NCBI RefSeq assembly: GCF_025989125.1
Contig: NZ_JAPDNR010000001.1
Location: 5,258,087 to 5,322,086, forward strand
Length of the DNA stretch: 64,000 bases
Reading direction: 5' to 3'
Source: Chitinophaga nivalis
GTDB taxonomy: Bacteria > Bacteroidota > Bacteroidia > Chitinophagales > Chitinophagaceae
Below are positions 43,856-53,000 of this stretch, one piece after another (position 1 is the stretch's first letter; every line of letters starts with the position of its first letter). A program made the translations under genes and the position numbers. Below the pieces are notes generated by a model. It did no database searches and was not told the origin of the DNA. It saw only the letters and a program-made list of their open reading frames with translations.

Positions 43856-44637
43856 GGGAGTTTTCCGTTTTGAATAAAGTTTTTAATGTTTGATTGGACC
43901 CTTTCTGTTTTCATCAGGGCACTCAGTTTCCCCACAGCTAATTGCCGCGTGCTATCATTCATGATCCACAGTTCATCCATATAGTTTTTCAAATCCTTGA
44001 TGGTGTCTGTTTCCAGCATATTCAGCCGCAGCGCATTTCTTCTTACAGCATCATTTACATCTGTTGTCAGCTCATCGGCCAATCCTATCTGAAAAGCGCG
44101 CAGCGCGGGAATGCCCTGGGTGATGAGCGTCATCCATTGTGCCTTCTGATAGCCAATCCTGCGAATCAGGAAAGGCATCACACAAGCCGGTAACAAACCA
44201 AACAAAGCTTCCGACAGGCCAAACGTTGCTTTTTCATCGGCAATGACCAGGTCGCTGGCGGCTACCAGCCCGATTCCTCCGGCATTTACTTTTCCTTCCA
44301 CCTTCGCAATAATCACTTTGGAGCAACGGGAGAAATGCTGCAACAAGGCATAATAGGCCTGGGGATCGTCATCAATCATCCCATCTGCCCGGCCATCACT
44401 GATGGCCTGAAAGTCCATGCCGGAACAGAAACTATCCGGCAGTCCTTCCAGTACCACTACTTTAATCGCTGCCACGCTTTCGAGATGCAGTAACACCTGT
44501 TTCATCTCTCTGATCAGCGTTGCATTGATACTATTATTCGCTTCCGGCCGATATAGCTGCAAGTACAGCACACCTCTCTGTTCCCGGATCCGAATGGTTT
44601 CGTATGTTGCTTCCAGTATCGTCATGACTATACCCAT
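43843..44637 (-). CDS. ECH1, dehydratase of the beta-branch cassette (PksH-like)
   Basis: A 264-residue crotonase-fold dehydratase like PksH. It has SFCSGMDFQAI, the oxyanion segment VNAGGIGLVAASDLVIAD, ATFGLSEALFGLLPACVMPFL and the C-terminal helices usual in this group. It dehydrates the HMG-type ACP adduct made by the HMG synthase and hands a glutaconyl-type product to ECH2. The ATG chosen overlaps the HMGS stop by ten bases; an ATG four codons later (MTILEATYE) is also possible. Cassette function is inferred from its neighbours and homology. Confidence 0.88.
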   Translation of the reverse strand: MGIVMTILEATYETIRIREQRGVLYLQLYRPEANNSINATLIREMKQVLLHLESVAAIKVVVLEGLPDSFCSGMDFQAISDGRADGMIDDDPQAYYALLQHFSRCSKVIIAKVEGKVNAGGIGLVAASDLVIADEKATFGLSEALFGLLPACVMPFLIRRIGYQKAQWMTLITQGIPALRAFQIGLADELTTDVNDAVRRNALRLNMLETDTIKDLKNYMDELWIMNDSTRQLAVGKLSALMKTERVQSNIKNFIQNGKLPWNR

Positions 44638-45872
44638 TTATAAATTCTGTGAAAGTTTTTTATTTCTGAAAAGACCAGCCTGTTTTTTCCTTCCACATGT
44701 TTAAATGTTTCCGGGAACTGATACAGGTCTACTTTATAATCCCGTGTGCCGAATTTTAAATTTTCGTTGGCAGCAAAGGTGTTTTCATATTCTTTGACAG
44801 ATAACTTATACCGATCGCTCAGGTGTTTGGAAAGCTGGAACTGTCTTACCTTTTCCTGGGATTGCTGCGTAACGATACCGCTGTAAAATTCGGAGCAACA
44901 ACCGGATCCATAGGAGAACATGCCGATTCTTTTAGGTTGTTCAAAATCGCCATGATCAATGGTGCTGGCCAATGCCAGGTGTGCAGTGGCGCCCATGATA
45001 TTACCAACCCGCTGGCAATAGGCCAGTGAAGGCATCACTCTTTTCTGGAAGTCCGCTTCTATCTGCGCAGGACTAGCCTGTTTGAACTTACGCATATTGG
45101 TACGATGGGCACCTTTCACCATGCCGCCAAAAGGCGTGTGAAAAGCGAGATAGCCAAAGGTAGCTTCATAGTCAGCGCCCTCTACTCTCTTCTGGTATTC
45201 TTTAAAGGCATTTTCACAACAGTCCAGATAAGACAACAACGACAGATCCGCATCGCCTGCTTCCTGGTCTGGTACCGGGCGACAGGTATCCATCACTTCA
45301 TAGCCGTAATAACCATTTGCACCATTGTCTATTTGAAATACGACCGGATAGTCGCTCACCAGCATAGCCACTGCACCAGATCCTGTGCTGGGTTCTGCAA
45401 AAGACATTTCCAGCGATCCGTCTACCGCATTCACCCGCATAATATCCGTACAAATCACCAGGGCTTTTCTACCGGGTGCATTACCGGAGAGAATGAAATT
45501 AACAGCCATCTGCAAACCGGCGGTGCCGGAATAACAGGCGCCTTTTAATTCAAAAAGCCGGCAATTTCTGTTCAGGCCCAGGTAATGATGCATATAGGTA
45601 CTCATGGACTTACCAAAATCAATTCCTGATTCTGTACAGGTAATGACCATATCAATCCGGCTCCGCTCCTCCGCTGTTAAGCTGTCGATAATCGGCTTTG
45701 CCGCATTCACCCCATTGGTAATGGGGTCTTCATAGGGCATTGGTACCGTTTTTTCTTTCATCAAAAGATTTTCAAACCTACCGGTATCTAAATTCCGTGC
45801 CTGGGCTAATTCTGCTACGTTCAATACGGCGGAACCGCAATAAATATTTAAGGCTTCTATTCCTGCTTTCAT
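44628..45872 (-). CDS. HMG-CoA-synthase-like enzyme of the beta-branch cassette (PksG-like)
   Basis: A 414-residue member of the HMGS family. The catalytic Cys113 lies in KGACYSGTAGLQ, Glu81 in TESGIDF is the general base and His245 in FHTPFGG completes the triad. Polyketide HMGS enzymes add acetate from a donor ACP to a beta-keto intermediate, forming a beta-branch. It is flanked by the KS decarboxylase, two donor ACPs and both ECH genes, the standard order of a bacillaene-type cassette. One HMGS gene is present although there are two ACPs. Confidence 0.9.
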   Translation of the reverse strand: MKAGIEALNIYCGSAVLNVAELAQARNLDTGRFENLLMKEKTVPMPYEDPITNGVNAAKPIIDSLTAEERSRIDMVITCTESGIDFGKSMSTYMHHYLGLNRNCRLFELKGACYSGTAGLQMAVNFILSGNAPGRKALVICTDIMRVNAVDGSLEMSFAEPSTGSGAVAMLVSDYPVVFQIDNGANGYYGYEVMDTCRPVPDQEAGDADLSLLSYLDCCENAFKEYQKRVEGADYEATFGYLAFHTPFGGMVKGAHRTNMRKFKQASPAQIEADFQKRVMPSLAYCQRVGNIMGATAHLALASTIDHGDFEQPKRIGMFSYGSGCCSEFYSGIVTQQSQEKVRQFQLSKHLSDRYKLSVKEYENTFAANENLKFGTRDYKVDLYQFPETFKHVEGKNRLVFSEIKNFHRIYKWV

Positions 45873-45905
45873 TATTTAGGAAGATTGATATTTGTTTAAC
45901 TGTAA

Positions 45906-47168
45906 TTAATTTTTCCGAAGGATGATGGCCGTATTGATACCACCAAACCCAAAGCTATTCGTCAGGGCATAATCGATCACTGCTTCCCGCGCCTGTTGTT
46001 GTATCCAGTCTATGTCGCTGCTGATCGGATTTTCCAGGTTATGATTTGCATGCACAAATCCATGGTTGATTTGTATCAGCGTGGCAATACATTCTACCAA
46101 TCCCGCAGCAGATAAACCATGCCCGATCAGTGATTTTGTACTGTTGGCTTTCACGCCCGACAACCCCGCTGCCAGCAATGCCGCCACTTCTGTGGCATCG
46201 CCCAGGGCAGAAGAAGAACCATGTGTATTGACATAGCCAAGTTGCGCCGCGTTTATTCCGGCTGCTGTCAGGGCTTTTAACATGGCGGTTGTTTCGCCTT
46301 CCGCAGAAGGATGAGGGCTTCTGTTGGCATCCAGACTGATGCCATAACCTGTGATGTCGCCATAACCTGTTTTACCTCTTCCGGCAGCATGTGCGGCGCT
46401 TTCCAGGATGATGCAACCGGCAGATTGCCCATATACAAAACCGCGGTGTGCCGCATCAAATGGCCGGCATATGTCTGCAGCAGTGGCGCCTTCCGTCCAG
46501 GGCGCCATTGCACCCAATGCAGTAAAGCCCTGGTATTCGTAAACAGATAAATCCATTAAAGGAGCCACCACTACTACGACGTCATACGCTCCCGTTGCCA
46601 GCAGCCGGCAACCCTGGATGACAGCCATGTTGCCACTGGCGGAGGCAGCACCAATGGTATGCCCTTCTCCTCTGATACCCAGTAAACCGGATAAAGCGCC
46701 TACCAGGTCTGTATCAAAAAAGTTGAGTCCATAATTAGGGTTCATGAACTGCAGCTTTTCCCGGTATTTCTCCTGCTCCGCCTGTAAGGCAGCCTGCTGG
46801 ATATTGGTACCTCCGGATATAATAGCCACCCGGGTTAAGTCGGTATCAGCGTCATTAAAACCGGCATCTGTCCAGGCTTCCAAAGCACAGTAGATACCAT
46901 AGGAAGTACTCCGGGATATATGCCGTAACCGCCGGATCTTTTCCAGGAGCGCTTCTTTCACCTGGAGACCGGCCGTCAATGATAACAAGTCGACATCATT
47001 GACGGCAGCAACCGGAAAGCTGAAAACACGTTCCCCCTGGTGAAATGCTTTCACACTATAATGGGTAGCAGCTGTTTTTAATGCAGCCGTCCAGGCAGGC
47101 ACACCTGTTCCCGTGGGCGTCACTACGCCCATTCCGGTAACCTTCGCAACATTCGTAGATGGCGTCAT
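45906..47168 (-). CDS. decarboxylating ketosynthase KS(S) (PksF-like)
   Basis: A 420-residue free-standing KS of the beta-branch cassette. The active-site Cys is replaced by Ser: the aligned loop reads IGAASASGN, with Ser176 where extending KSs have Cys, a hallmark of PksF-type enzymes that decarboxylate malonyl-ACP to acetyl-ACP. The two histidines are kept in VNTHGSSS and SLIGHGLSAA. The ACP upstream overlaps its start by four bases, so the donor ACP and this KS are translationally coupled. Confidence 0.9.
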   Translation of the reverse strand: MTPSTNVAKVTGMGVVTPTGTGVPAWTAALKTAATHYSVKAFHQGERVFSFPVAAVNDVDLLSLTAGLQVKEALLEKIRRLRHISRSTSYGIYCALEAWTDAGFNDADTDLTRVAIISGGTNIQQAALQAEQEKYREKLQFMNPNYGLNFFDTDLVGALSGLLGIRGEGHTIGAASASGNMAVIQGCRLLATGAYDVVVVVAPLMDLSVYEYQGFTALGAMAPWTEGATAADICRPFDAAHRGFVYGQSAGCIILESAAHAAGRGKTGYGDITGYGISLDANRSPHPSAEGETTAMLKALTAAGINAAQLGYVNTHGSSSALGDATEVAALLAAGLSGVKANSTKSLIGHGLSAAGLVECIATLIQINHGFVHANHNLENPISSDIDWIQQQAREAVIDYALTNSFGFGGINTAIILRKN

Positions 47169-47419
47169 AGCTGTGCCCCCTCCAGTTTTTGGTAAAGCAG
47201 ATCTGCCAGTTGCCCTAAATTGGCGGCCGAATGAAAATCAAAACGCGAGACCCTGAGATCCAGGTCTTCCAACGTTTTTTCGATCAGTTCTGCCCGGCCA
47301 ACGGAGTCCAGTCCTAATGGCGACAACATATCCTCCCGGCTGATGTTCACCTGTTCCAATCCCGGAACGATCTGCCTGATATTTGTAGCAATGATGTCAA
47401 GAATGGATGCCGGGGTCAT
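47165..47419 (-). CDS. discrete ACP A of the beta-branch cassette
   Basis: An 84-residue acyl carrier protein. The phosphopantetheine serine is Ser39 in LGLDSVGRAEL; the helices around it are normal in length. It overlaps the KS(S) gene and the ACP upstream by four bases each. Because two ACPs are present, one may serve acetate and the other a different donor acyl group, or one may be a spare copy. Confidence 0.9.
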   Translation of the reverse strand: MTPASILDIIATNIRQIVPGLEQVNISREDMLSPLGLDSVGRAELIEKTLEDLDLRVSRFDFHSAANLGQLADLLYQKLEGAQL

Positions 47420-47661
47420 ACCTTTTGCGTTTTTTCGATGATTAAATCTGCCAGCTCATTGATGGTCTGTGCACTTACAAATTCAATGCGGGATACTTCC
47501 AGATTCAGGCGCTCGAGGGTGAGGGTAATCAATTCTCCTCTGTCGACAGAGTTAGCGCCCAGGTTTACAAATGTTTCATCCAACTCAATGGGCGTTGCTT
47601 TTAATTCCGGAATAATCTCTACCAGGTTTTCCTTAATCAGGGTTATTACTTCGTTTCTCAT
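47416..47661 (-). CDS. discrete ACP B of the beta-branch cassette (AcpK-like)
   Basis: An 81-residue ACP with the modified site in LGANSVDRGEL (Ser38), a sequence pattern very like AcpK of the bacillaene cluster, the acetyl donor. The start was placed at the ATG giving MRNEVITLI because the frame upstream begins with a TTG that overlaps the preceding stop. It lies directly after the AT-ER gene, as acpK does after pksE. Confidence 0.88.
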   Translation of the reverse strand: MRNEVITLIKENLVEIIPELKATPIELDETFVNLGANSVDRGELITLTLERLNLEVSRIEFVSAQTINELADLIIEKTQKV

Positions 47662-47684
47662 TACACAATGGTTTTTAGTTTTAA

Positions 47685-49967
47685 TCAATTGTTTATATGC
47701 AAAAGTGTTTCTTTCAATAGCTGTGCGGCGGCTTCCATCATCCGGATGCCAATTTCATCCACATGCCGGTTACGCCAGTTTTCCAGCGCTGTACCTTTTA
47801 CCCATTGGTTAAAGGCGCCTAACGCCGGTCCTGTCTGAATCTGGAAGTTTACTTTATGATCGATATTTCCTTCCAACGCCAGTTTCGCACTATAGTCGAA
47901 GTACCAGCGAAAGACGAGGGCCATTTTATTTTTCGCATGTTGTTCCGCCCGCGTGATTTCTGCCTGTTCTCCTTTGCTGTTTAAATGTGTTTTGATGTCC
48001 TCCCACATGGCGGCCAGCGGCTTATTGAAGCAGCTCTTCTCCAATTGGGCAATTGTTTTGGCGGGTATATCTTCCAGTGATTCATACTGGTTATAGAGCG
48101 TAAATAATTTATTGGCTCTCGATGGAAACAATACTCCCTTCTTCAATACCTGCACCTTCGCGCCTATTTCAAACAGGTCGCCGGAAGGCGCGTAATCCGT
48201 ATCCTGCACATTTATATCCTGCAACAGGTCTTTCACAGTATCACTTGTTGCTGCTTCTACGGTACATTGATTAACTGAACCTGTGAGTACGAAGTCGGCG
48301 CCCATCAGATAAGCACATGCAATTGCCTGCGGGGTACCGATACCTCCTGCCAGTCCGGTTCTGATGGCAGTAGTATACTGATATGCCGCCTGCAGATCGC
48401 TTCTTAGCCGTTGAATGGCCGGTAACAATACCATCGCGATTCCTCTGTCTGTATGTCCGCCTGAATCGGCTTCCACGCATATATCATGGCTCATCGGCAC
48501 CTGACCGGCCAACGCTGCCTGCGCTGCTGTGATACGTTTTTCTTCCAGCAGTTTATTGATTATTTTTTCCGGCGCCGGCCGCATAAATATTTCGGCTACT
48601 TCCGGTCTGGATACCTTGGCTATTATTCTGTGGTCACACACCACTTTACCCTGCTCATCTTTCCGCAATCCGGTTAACCGGTAATACACCAATGAGGACG
48701 TTATCTGCATATAGCCGGCTGCTTCTATGTTTTTGATACCATGTTCCAGAAAGAGATCCACGGTGATCATTTCTGATGCCGGGTCTGTCAGCTGATGCAA
48801 TAAATTCATGCCGTAAGCTTTCCCTGCAGCCAGCTTACTTTGAATATACCGGATGTTGGCTGCGATGACGGACGAGGAAAGGCCACCGGTACCCAGGAAG
48901 CCTATCATGCCGGCATTAGCCATGCGTACTACCATTTCTTTGGAGGCCACACCACCGTACATCGCCCCGGCTACATACGTATATGTTACGCCATAATCAT
49001 CCCGGAAAGCCTGGCTACCCAGCCGGGCCGACAAGTCAGCCGGTATCACCGCTGTGGTGGCAGCAACGGGAACATCAGGCGTCGTGATGGCTACGGGTTG
49101 TATCGGTGCTGTGTCTGTTGTTTCCAGCGGCGTACATTTCTCCAGAATTTCATTGACCATTTTGGTCAGCACCTTGCCGCCCACTTCTTCATAAGTGGCG
49201 ACGCCTTTCCCCATCAATACACGGATCGTATCTGTCCACTGTACAGAGCTTTGAATCTGCCGGCTTAACAAGGCTGCAATCTGATGATCGGCATATACGG
49301 CTGCTGTGGCATTTGCGATCACAGGTATTGTAAGCGGAGAGAAAGTAAACTGCCGGAGGAATACCGAAAATTCATCGGCCGCGGGTTGCATGTACCGCGA
49401 GTGAAAGGGTGCACTGACAAACAACAACACCGCTTTGGTCCCTTTGGATTCAAAGTACTTCACTGCTTTGTCGATTGTTTGCTGCGGACCGGCAATCACA
49501 GTTTGCGTAGGGGTGTTATAGTTAGCCACATCAATATCCGTATAACCTTCTTCCAGCAACTGTTCTTTAACAGCAGCTGCACCGATGCCCAGGATGGCCG
49601 CCATCCCACCACCACTGGCTGCGGCCATCAATGCACCTCTTTTTTGTACCAGCCGTAGGCCCGTTTCAAAATCAAAAGCGCCAGCCGCCAGCAAGGCATT
49701 ATATTCGCCCAAACTATGGCCCAGCAAATAATCCGGACGATCATTACTTTCCTGCCGGTAATACTGCAGGGCGTTCACCACATACAATGCCGGCTGGGTA
49801 TAAGCGGTTTGTCCCAGTAACCGGTTGGGATCTTTGACGCACAGTTCGGCGATATCATACCCTAATATTTCATTGGCCAGTTGTGTCTCTTTATCAAACA
49901 GCGGGAACAAATCCTTACCCATTCCCTTGTATTGTGAGCCCTGTCCGGGAAACATGATTGCTTTCAT
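47685..49967 (-). CDS. trans-AT/enoyl reductase didomain (PksE-like, FabD-PfaD)
   Basis: A 760-residue bifunctional trans-acting protein. Residues 1-~290 are a malonyl-CoA:ACP transacylase with GQGSQYKGMG, GHSLGE (Ser85) and the malonyl-binding Arg110 in VQKRGALM, so this is the true loading AT of the cluster. Residues ~310-760 are a PfaD-type FMN enoyl reductase that would reduce double bonds in trans, including GGIGTPQAIACAYLMGAD. I chose the ATG at MKAIMFPGQ, since the frame upstream belongs to the end of the PKS gene. The adjacent ACP, KS, HMGS and ECH genes reproduce pksE-acpK-F-G-H-I. Confidence 0.9.
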   Translation of the reverse strand: MKAIMFPGQGSQYKGMGKDLFPLFDKETQLANEILGYDIAELCVKDPNRLLGQTAYTQPALYVVNALQYYRQESNDRPDYLLGHSLGEYNALLAAGAFDFETGLRLVQKRGALMAAASGGGMAAILGIGAAAVKEQLLEEGYTDIDVANYNTPTQTVIAGPQQTIDKAVKYFESKGTKAVLLFVSAPFHSRYMQPAADEFSVFLRQFTFSPLTIPVIANATAAVYADHQIAALLSRQIQSSVQWTDTIRVLMGKGVATYEEVGGKVLTKMVNEILEKCTPLETTDTAPIQPVAITTPDVPVAATTAVIPADLSARLGSQAFRDDYGVTYTYVAGAMYGGVASKEMVVRMANAGMIGFLGTGGLSSSVIAANIRYIQSKLAAGKAYGMNLLHQLTDPASEMITVDLFLEHGIKNIEAAGYMQITSSLVYYRLTGLRKDEQGKVVCDHRIIAKVSRPEVAEIFMRPAPEKIINKLLEEKRITAAQAALAGQVPMSHDICVEADSGGHTDRGIAMVLLPAIQRLRSDLQAAYQYTTAIRTGLAGGIGTPQAIACAYLMGADFVLTGSVNQCTVEAATSDTVKDLLQDINVQDTDYAPSGDLFEIGAKVQVLKKGVLFPSRANKLFTLYNQYESLEDIPAKTIAQLEKSCFNKPLAAMWEDIKTHLNSKGEQAEITRAEQHAKNKMALVFRWYFDYSAKLALEGNIDHKVNFQIQTGPALGAFNQWVKGTALENWRNRHVDEIGIRMMEAAAQLLKETLLHINN

Positions 49968-50010
49968 ACTTTTAAAGAATACAGATGAACGATTATTTTT
50001 TTTGAGGGAA

Positions 50011-53000
50011 TCAATTTTTTCTACCCTGGAAAATTCTTTGCCACAAACCCGGCCGCTTCTTCTCTTCCACTTCCTGCGGAGCATAGCGGGTAACTACTGT
50101 TTCCCGGTAGTGGCCATTAGCTGTGGTAGCCGGCCTGGGCTCCGATAGCGGTGTTTCGTCTTCTTCACTGAGCCAGGCTTGTTGCAGCAAATCAAAGAAG
50201 GCACCCAGGGTTTCTGCTTCTACCAGTTGTCCGGTGGTAATAGACAGGCCTAATGTTCTTTTGATGCCTACTATAAACCGGATCATGCTGGCAGAATCCA
50301 AACCACCGTCAAACAAAGACTGCGAGCGGTCTAACTGATTCACCTCTTTCCTGAATATTTCCATCGTCAGCCCCGATAACAGCTTTTTAAATTCAGCGGT
50401 AGTACGGGTTCTTTTGTTTTCCCGGAGCGGCACCCATTCTTCCACCGGCGCTGCTACTATATCTGCTGGTATTACTGCCACGGGCGCCGCTGCCGGTATT
50501 ACTTCCGGTGCGGTTACAGCTATCGGCGCCACTTCTATGGATACTGCTACCTGTGGTACTTTCTCCGGCGCCTTTCTATCCGTGTTATAATCTTCCAGGA
50601 TAACATGTGCACTCACCCCTCCTACCGCATAACTGTTCAGGGCCGCTCTTCTCGGATGACTGCCCGTTTCCCAGACACTGGCTGTTGCCTCCAGCAACAT
50701 GGAATGGCCCGGACTTAATTCCGCGTTAATCACTCCCAGGCCGGGAATACCCGGAATAATCCGGTGTTCAAAGGCTTTGATCACCTTTATCAACGACGCC
50801 ATACCGGAGGCTAATTCCGAATGTCCGATGGTAGGCTTAATGCAACTGATCCGCCACTTCTTTTGCTTGTCGTCGCTCTCTTCTCTGAAAGCAGCATTCA
50901 CGGCGCCTAATTCTACGGCATCGGCTACACGATTGGCAATACCATGCAGCTCCACATAATCAATCGTAGCAGGATTGATACCGGCCCGTTCCAGACTTTT
51001 CCGGGCGACGTCTTTAATGCCTTTGAAATTGGGACCATCCCACGACATATTTTTTCCACCGTGTGCAAAGCCCGTCCCCTTTACCAGGGCATGAATCTCA
51101 TTCCCCGCCAGCTTCGCCAGTTCCAGCTTTCTGACGATCATCATACCGATGCCTTCACTGCGTACCATACCATCTGCCGCATCATCAAAGCTTTTCATGG
51201 TCCCGTCACTGCTCAGTAGTTTCTGCATATCGGTTACGCCTTCATAATTAGCCGTATCTTCTGCCAGCACATTTATGCCGCCTACAATGGCCTGGTCGCA
51301 TTCTCCCAGCTGAATACTCTGTACGGCTTTGTGCAACGCGATATAGGTACTTACGCAAGCAGCATTAATCACTTCCGCCGGACCTGTCAGGTTAAGTTCA
51401 TAGGCGATCCTTGCCGGAATCATGGTAGCGATACTGTCTGAGGAATAGGTGCTTTTTTCGCTACCTAATGTGTACTCCTGTGCAATAGCCAGGAAAACAC
51501 CTGTTCTGCTGCCAGACAGTTCTTCTTTTGTAATGCCAGCCTGTTTAAGTAACCGGCCCAACACCCCGAATACCAATTGGTACTGGCGATTCACGGGGCC
51601 ATCTGTACCTGTAAATTCCAGTGCATAGGGTGCTACAGCCGCTGTATGCACACTATACCTGTTATCATTTTTTCCATTGCCAGCAAAGGATATTCTTTTA
51701 TGCGTGATCACCTGTGTCCATAACGCTGCAGCGTTATCGGCTGCCGGGAACAACCCATCGATACCCACAATCGCTATCTCCGTTGTGCTGGCAGGTAATG
51801 GTGCGGCAACCGGTAAAACAGTTGCTGCTACCGGTGTGGTGGTTGTACGCGGATCATCCTGCAGGAAACGTTCCCTGCGCAAGGGGGCTTCCGCTTTCAC
51901 AGGCGTACTTCCACCCAAACGCGCAGTCAGTTCATCCGCGAACTGTGTTAACAGATAGGCAGCCAATTCATCAATACTTCTGTATTCAAAGAATATGGTA
52001 GCCGGAATCAATCCGAATTCTTTTGATAAGTTTTTGGATAAGGTGCCGATCATAATAGAATCTACCCCCATAGATTCAAAGGGGACTTCCGTATCGATCC
52101 GGCCTTCTTCCAGTTTCAGTACGGTGGAGAAAACACCTTTCAGGAAGGTTACCACACGGGCATGCAGGTCGTTTTTATTTTCCTGCGGGGCGATAGCTCC
52201 GATCTTTGCATCCGGTACTTGTTTTTCAGCTATATGCCGGGTTGTTGTAATGTTACCATCACTTTGCGCTACTATCAGCTGCAATGCCAGGTTTTGCGCT
52301 TCCGGATAACACTGTATCTGTGTAAATCCTGTTTCCGTGAGTACCTGCTGCCAGCCTCCTGCAGACAAGCCAGGACTACCTTCCAGCCGGATAGCAGCAT
52401 CTTCATATAACCACCAGCCATCCAGCAGGCCAAAAGTGAGGGTATTAAACAGGTCTGTTCTCGCCATTTCATTCAGCAGCAATACGCCTCCTTTCTTTAA
52501 TACACTTTTGATATGTTGCAGGCTCACGGCAATATCTTTCGTAGCATGTACCACATTCGCCCCTATCACCACATCAAAGGCGCCCAACGGTAAACCTTGC
52601 GGAGCCGCAGGTTGCTCAATGTTGAATATGGCTGTTTCCAGATAGGGAGCTATACCTTTGTAAGCCGTTTCCGCATGCAGCAGAAAACTTTTCGACAAGT
52701 CGGTATACACATACTCCACCTGTGTGGCATACGGTATCAGTTGTTTAAAGATCACTTCACTGGTGCCACCTGTGCCGGCGCCTACTTCCAATATCCGGAT
52801 CTTTTCTCCCGGCTTCAAATGGGAGATGCCTGCTGCTATCAGCTCCCGTACCATGGCTGCCAATGCAGTATTAAAACAATCAGACTGATAGTTGCCTTTA
52901 TACACGCCACTCACCAGGTGTAAACTACCATTCGGGAAAATGACATCTGTTGCCCGCTTCGTACCTGTTAAGATGTCGCCAAAATCAGCCAGACAAGCCT

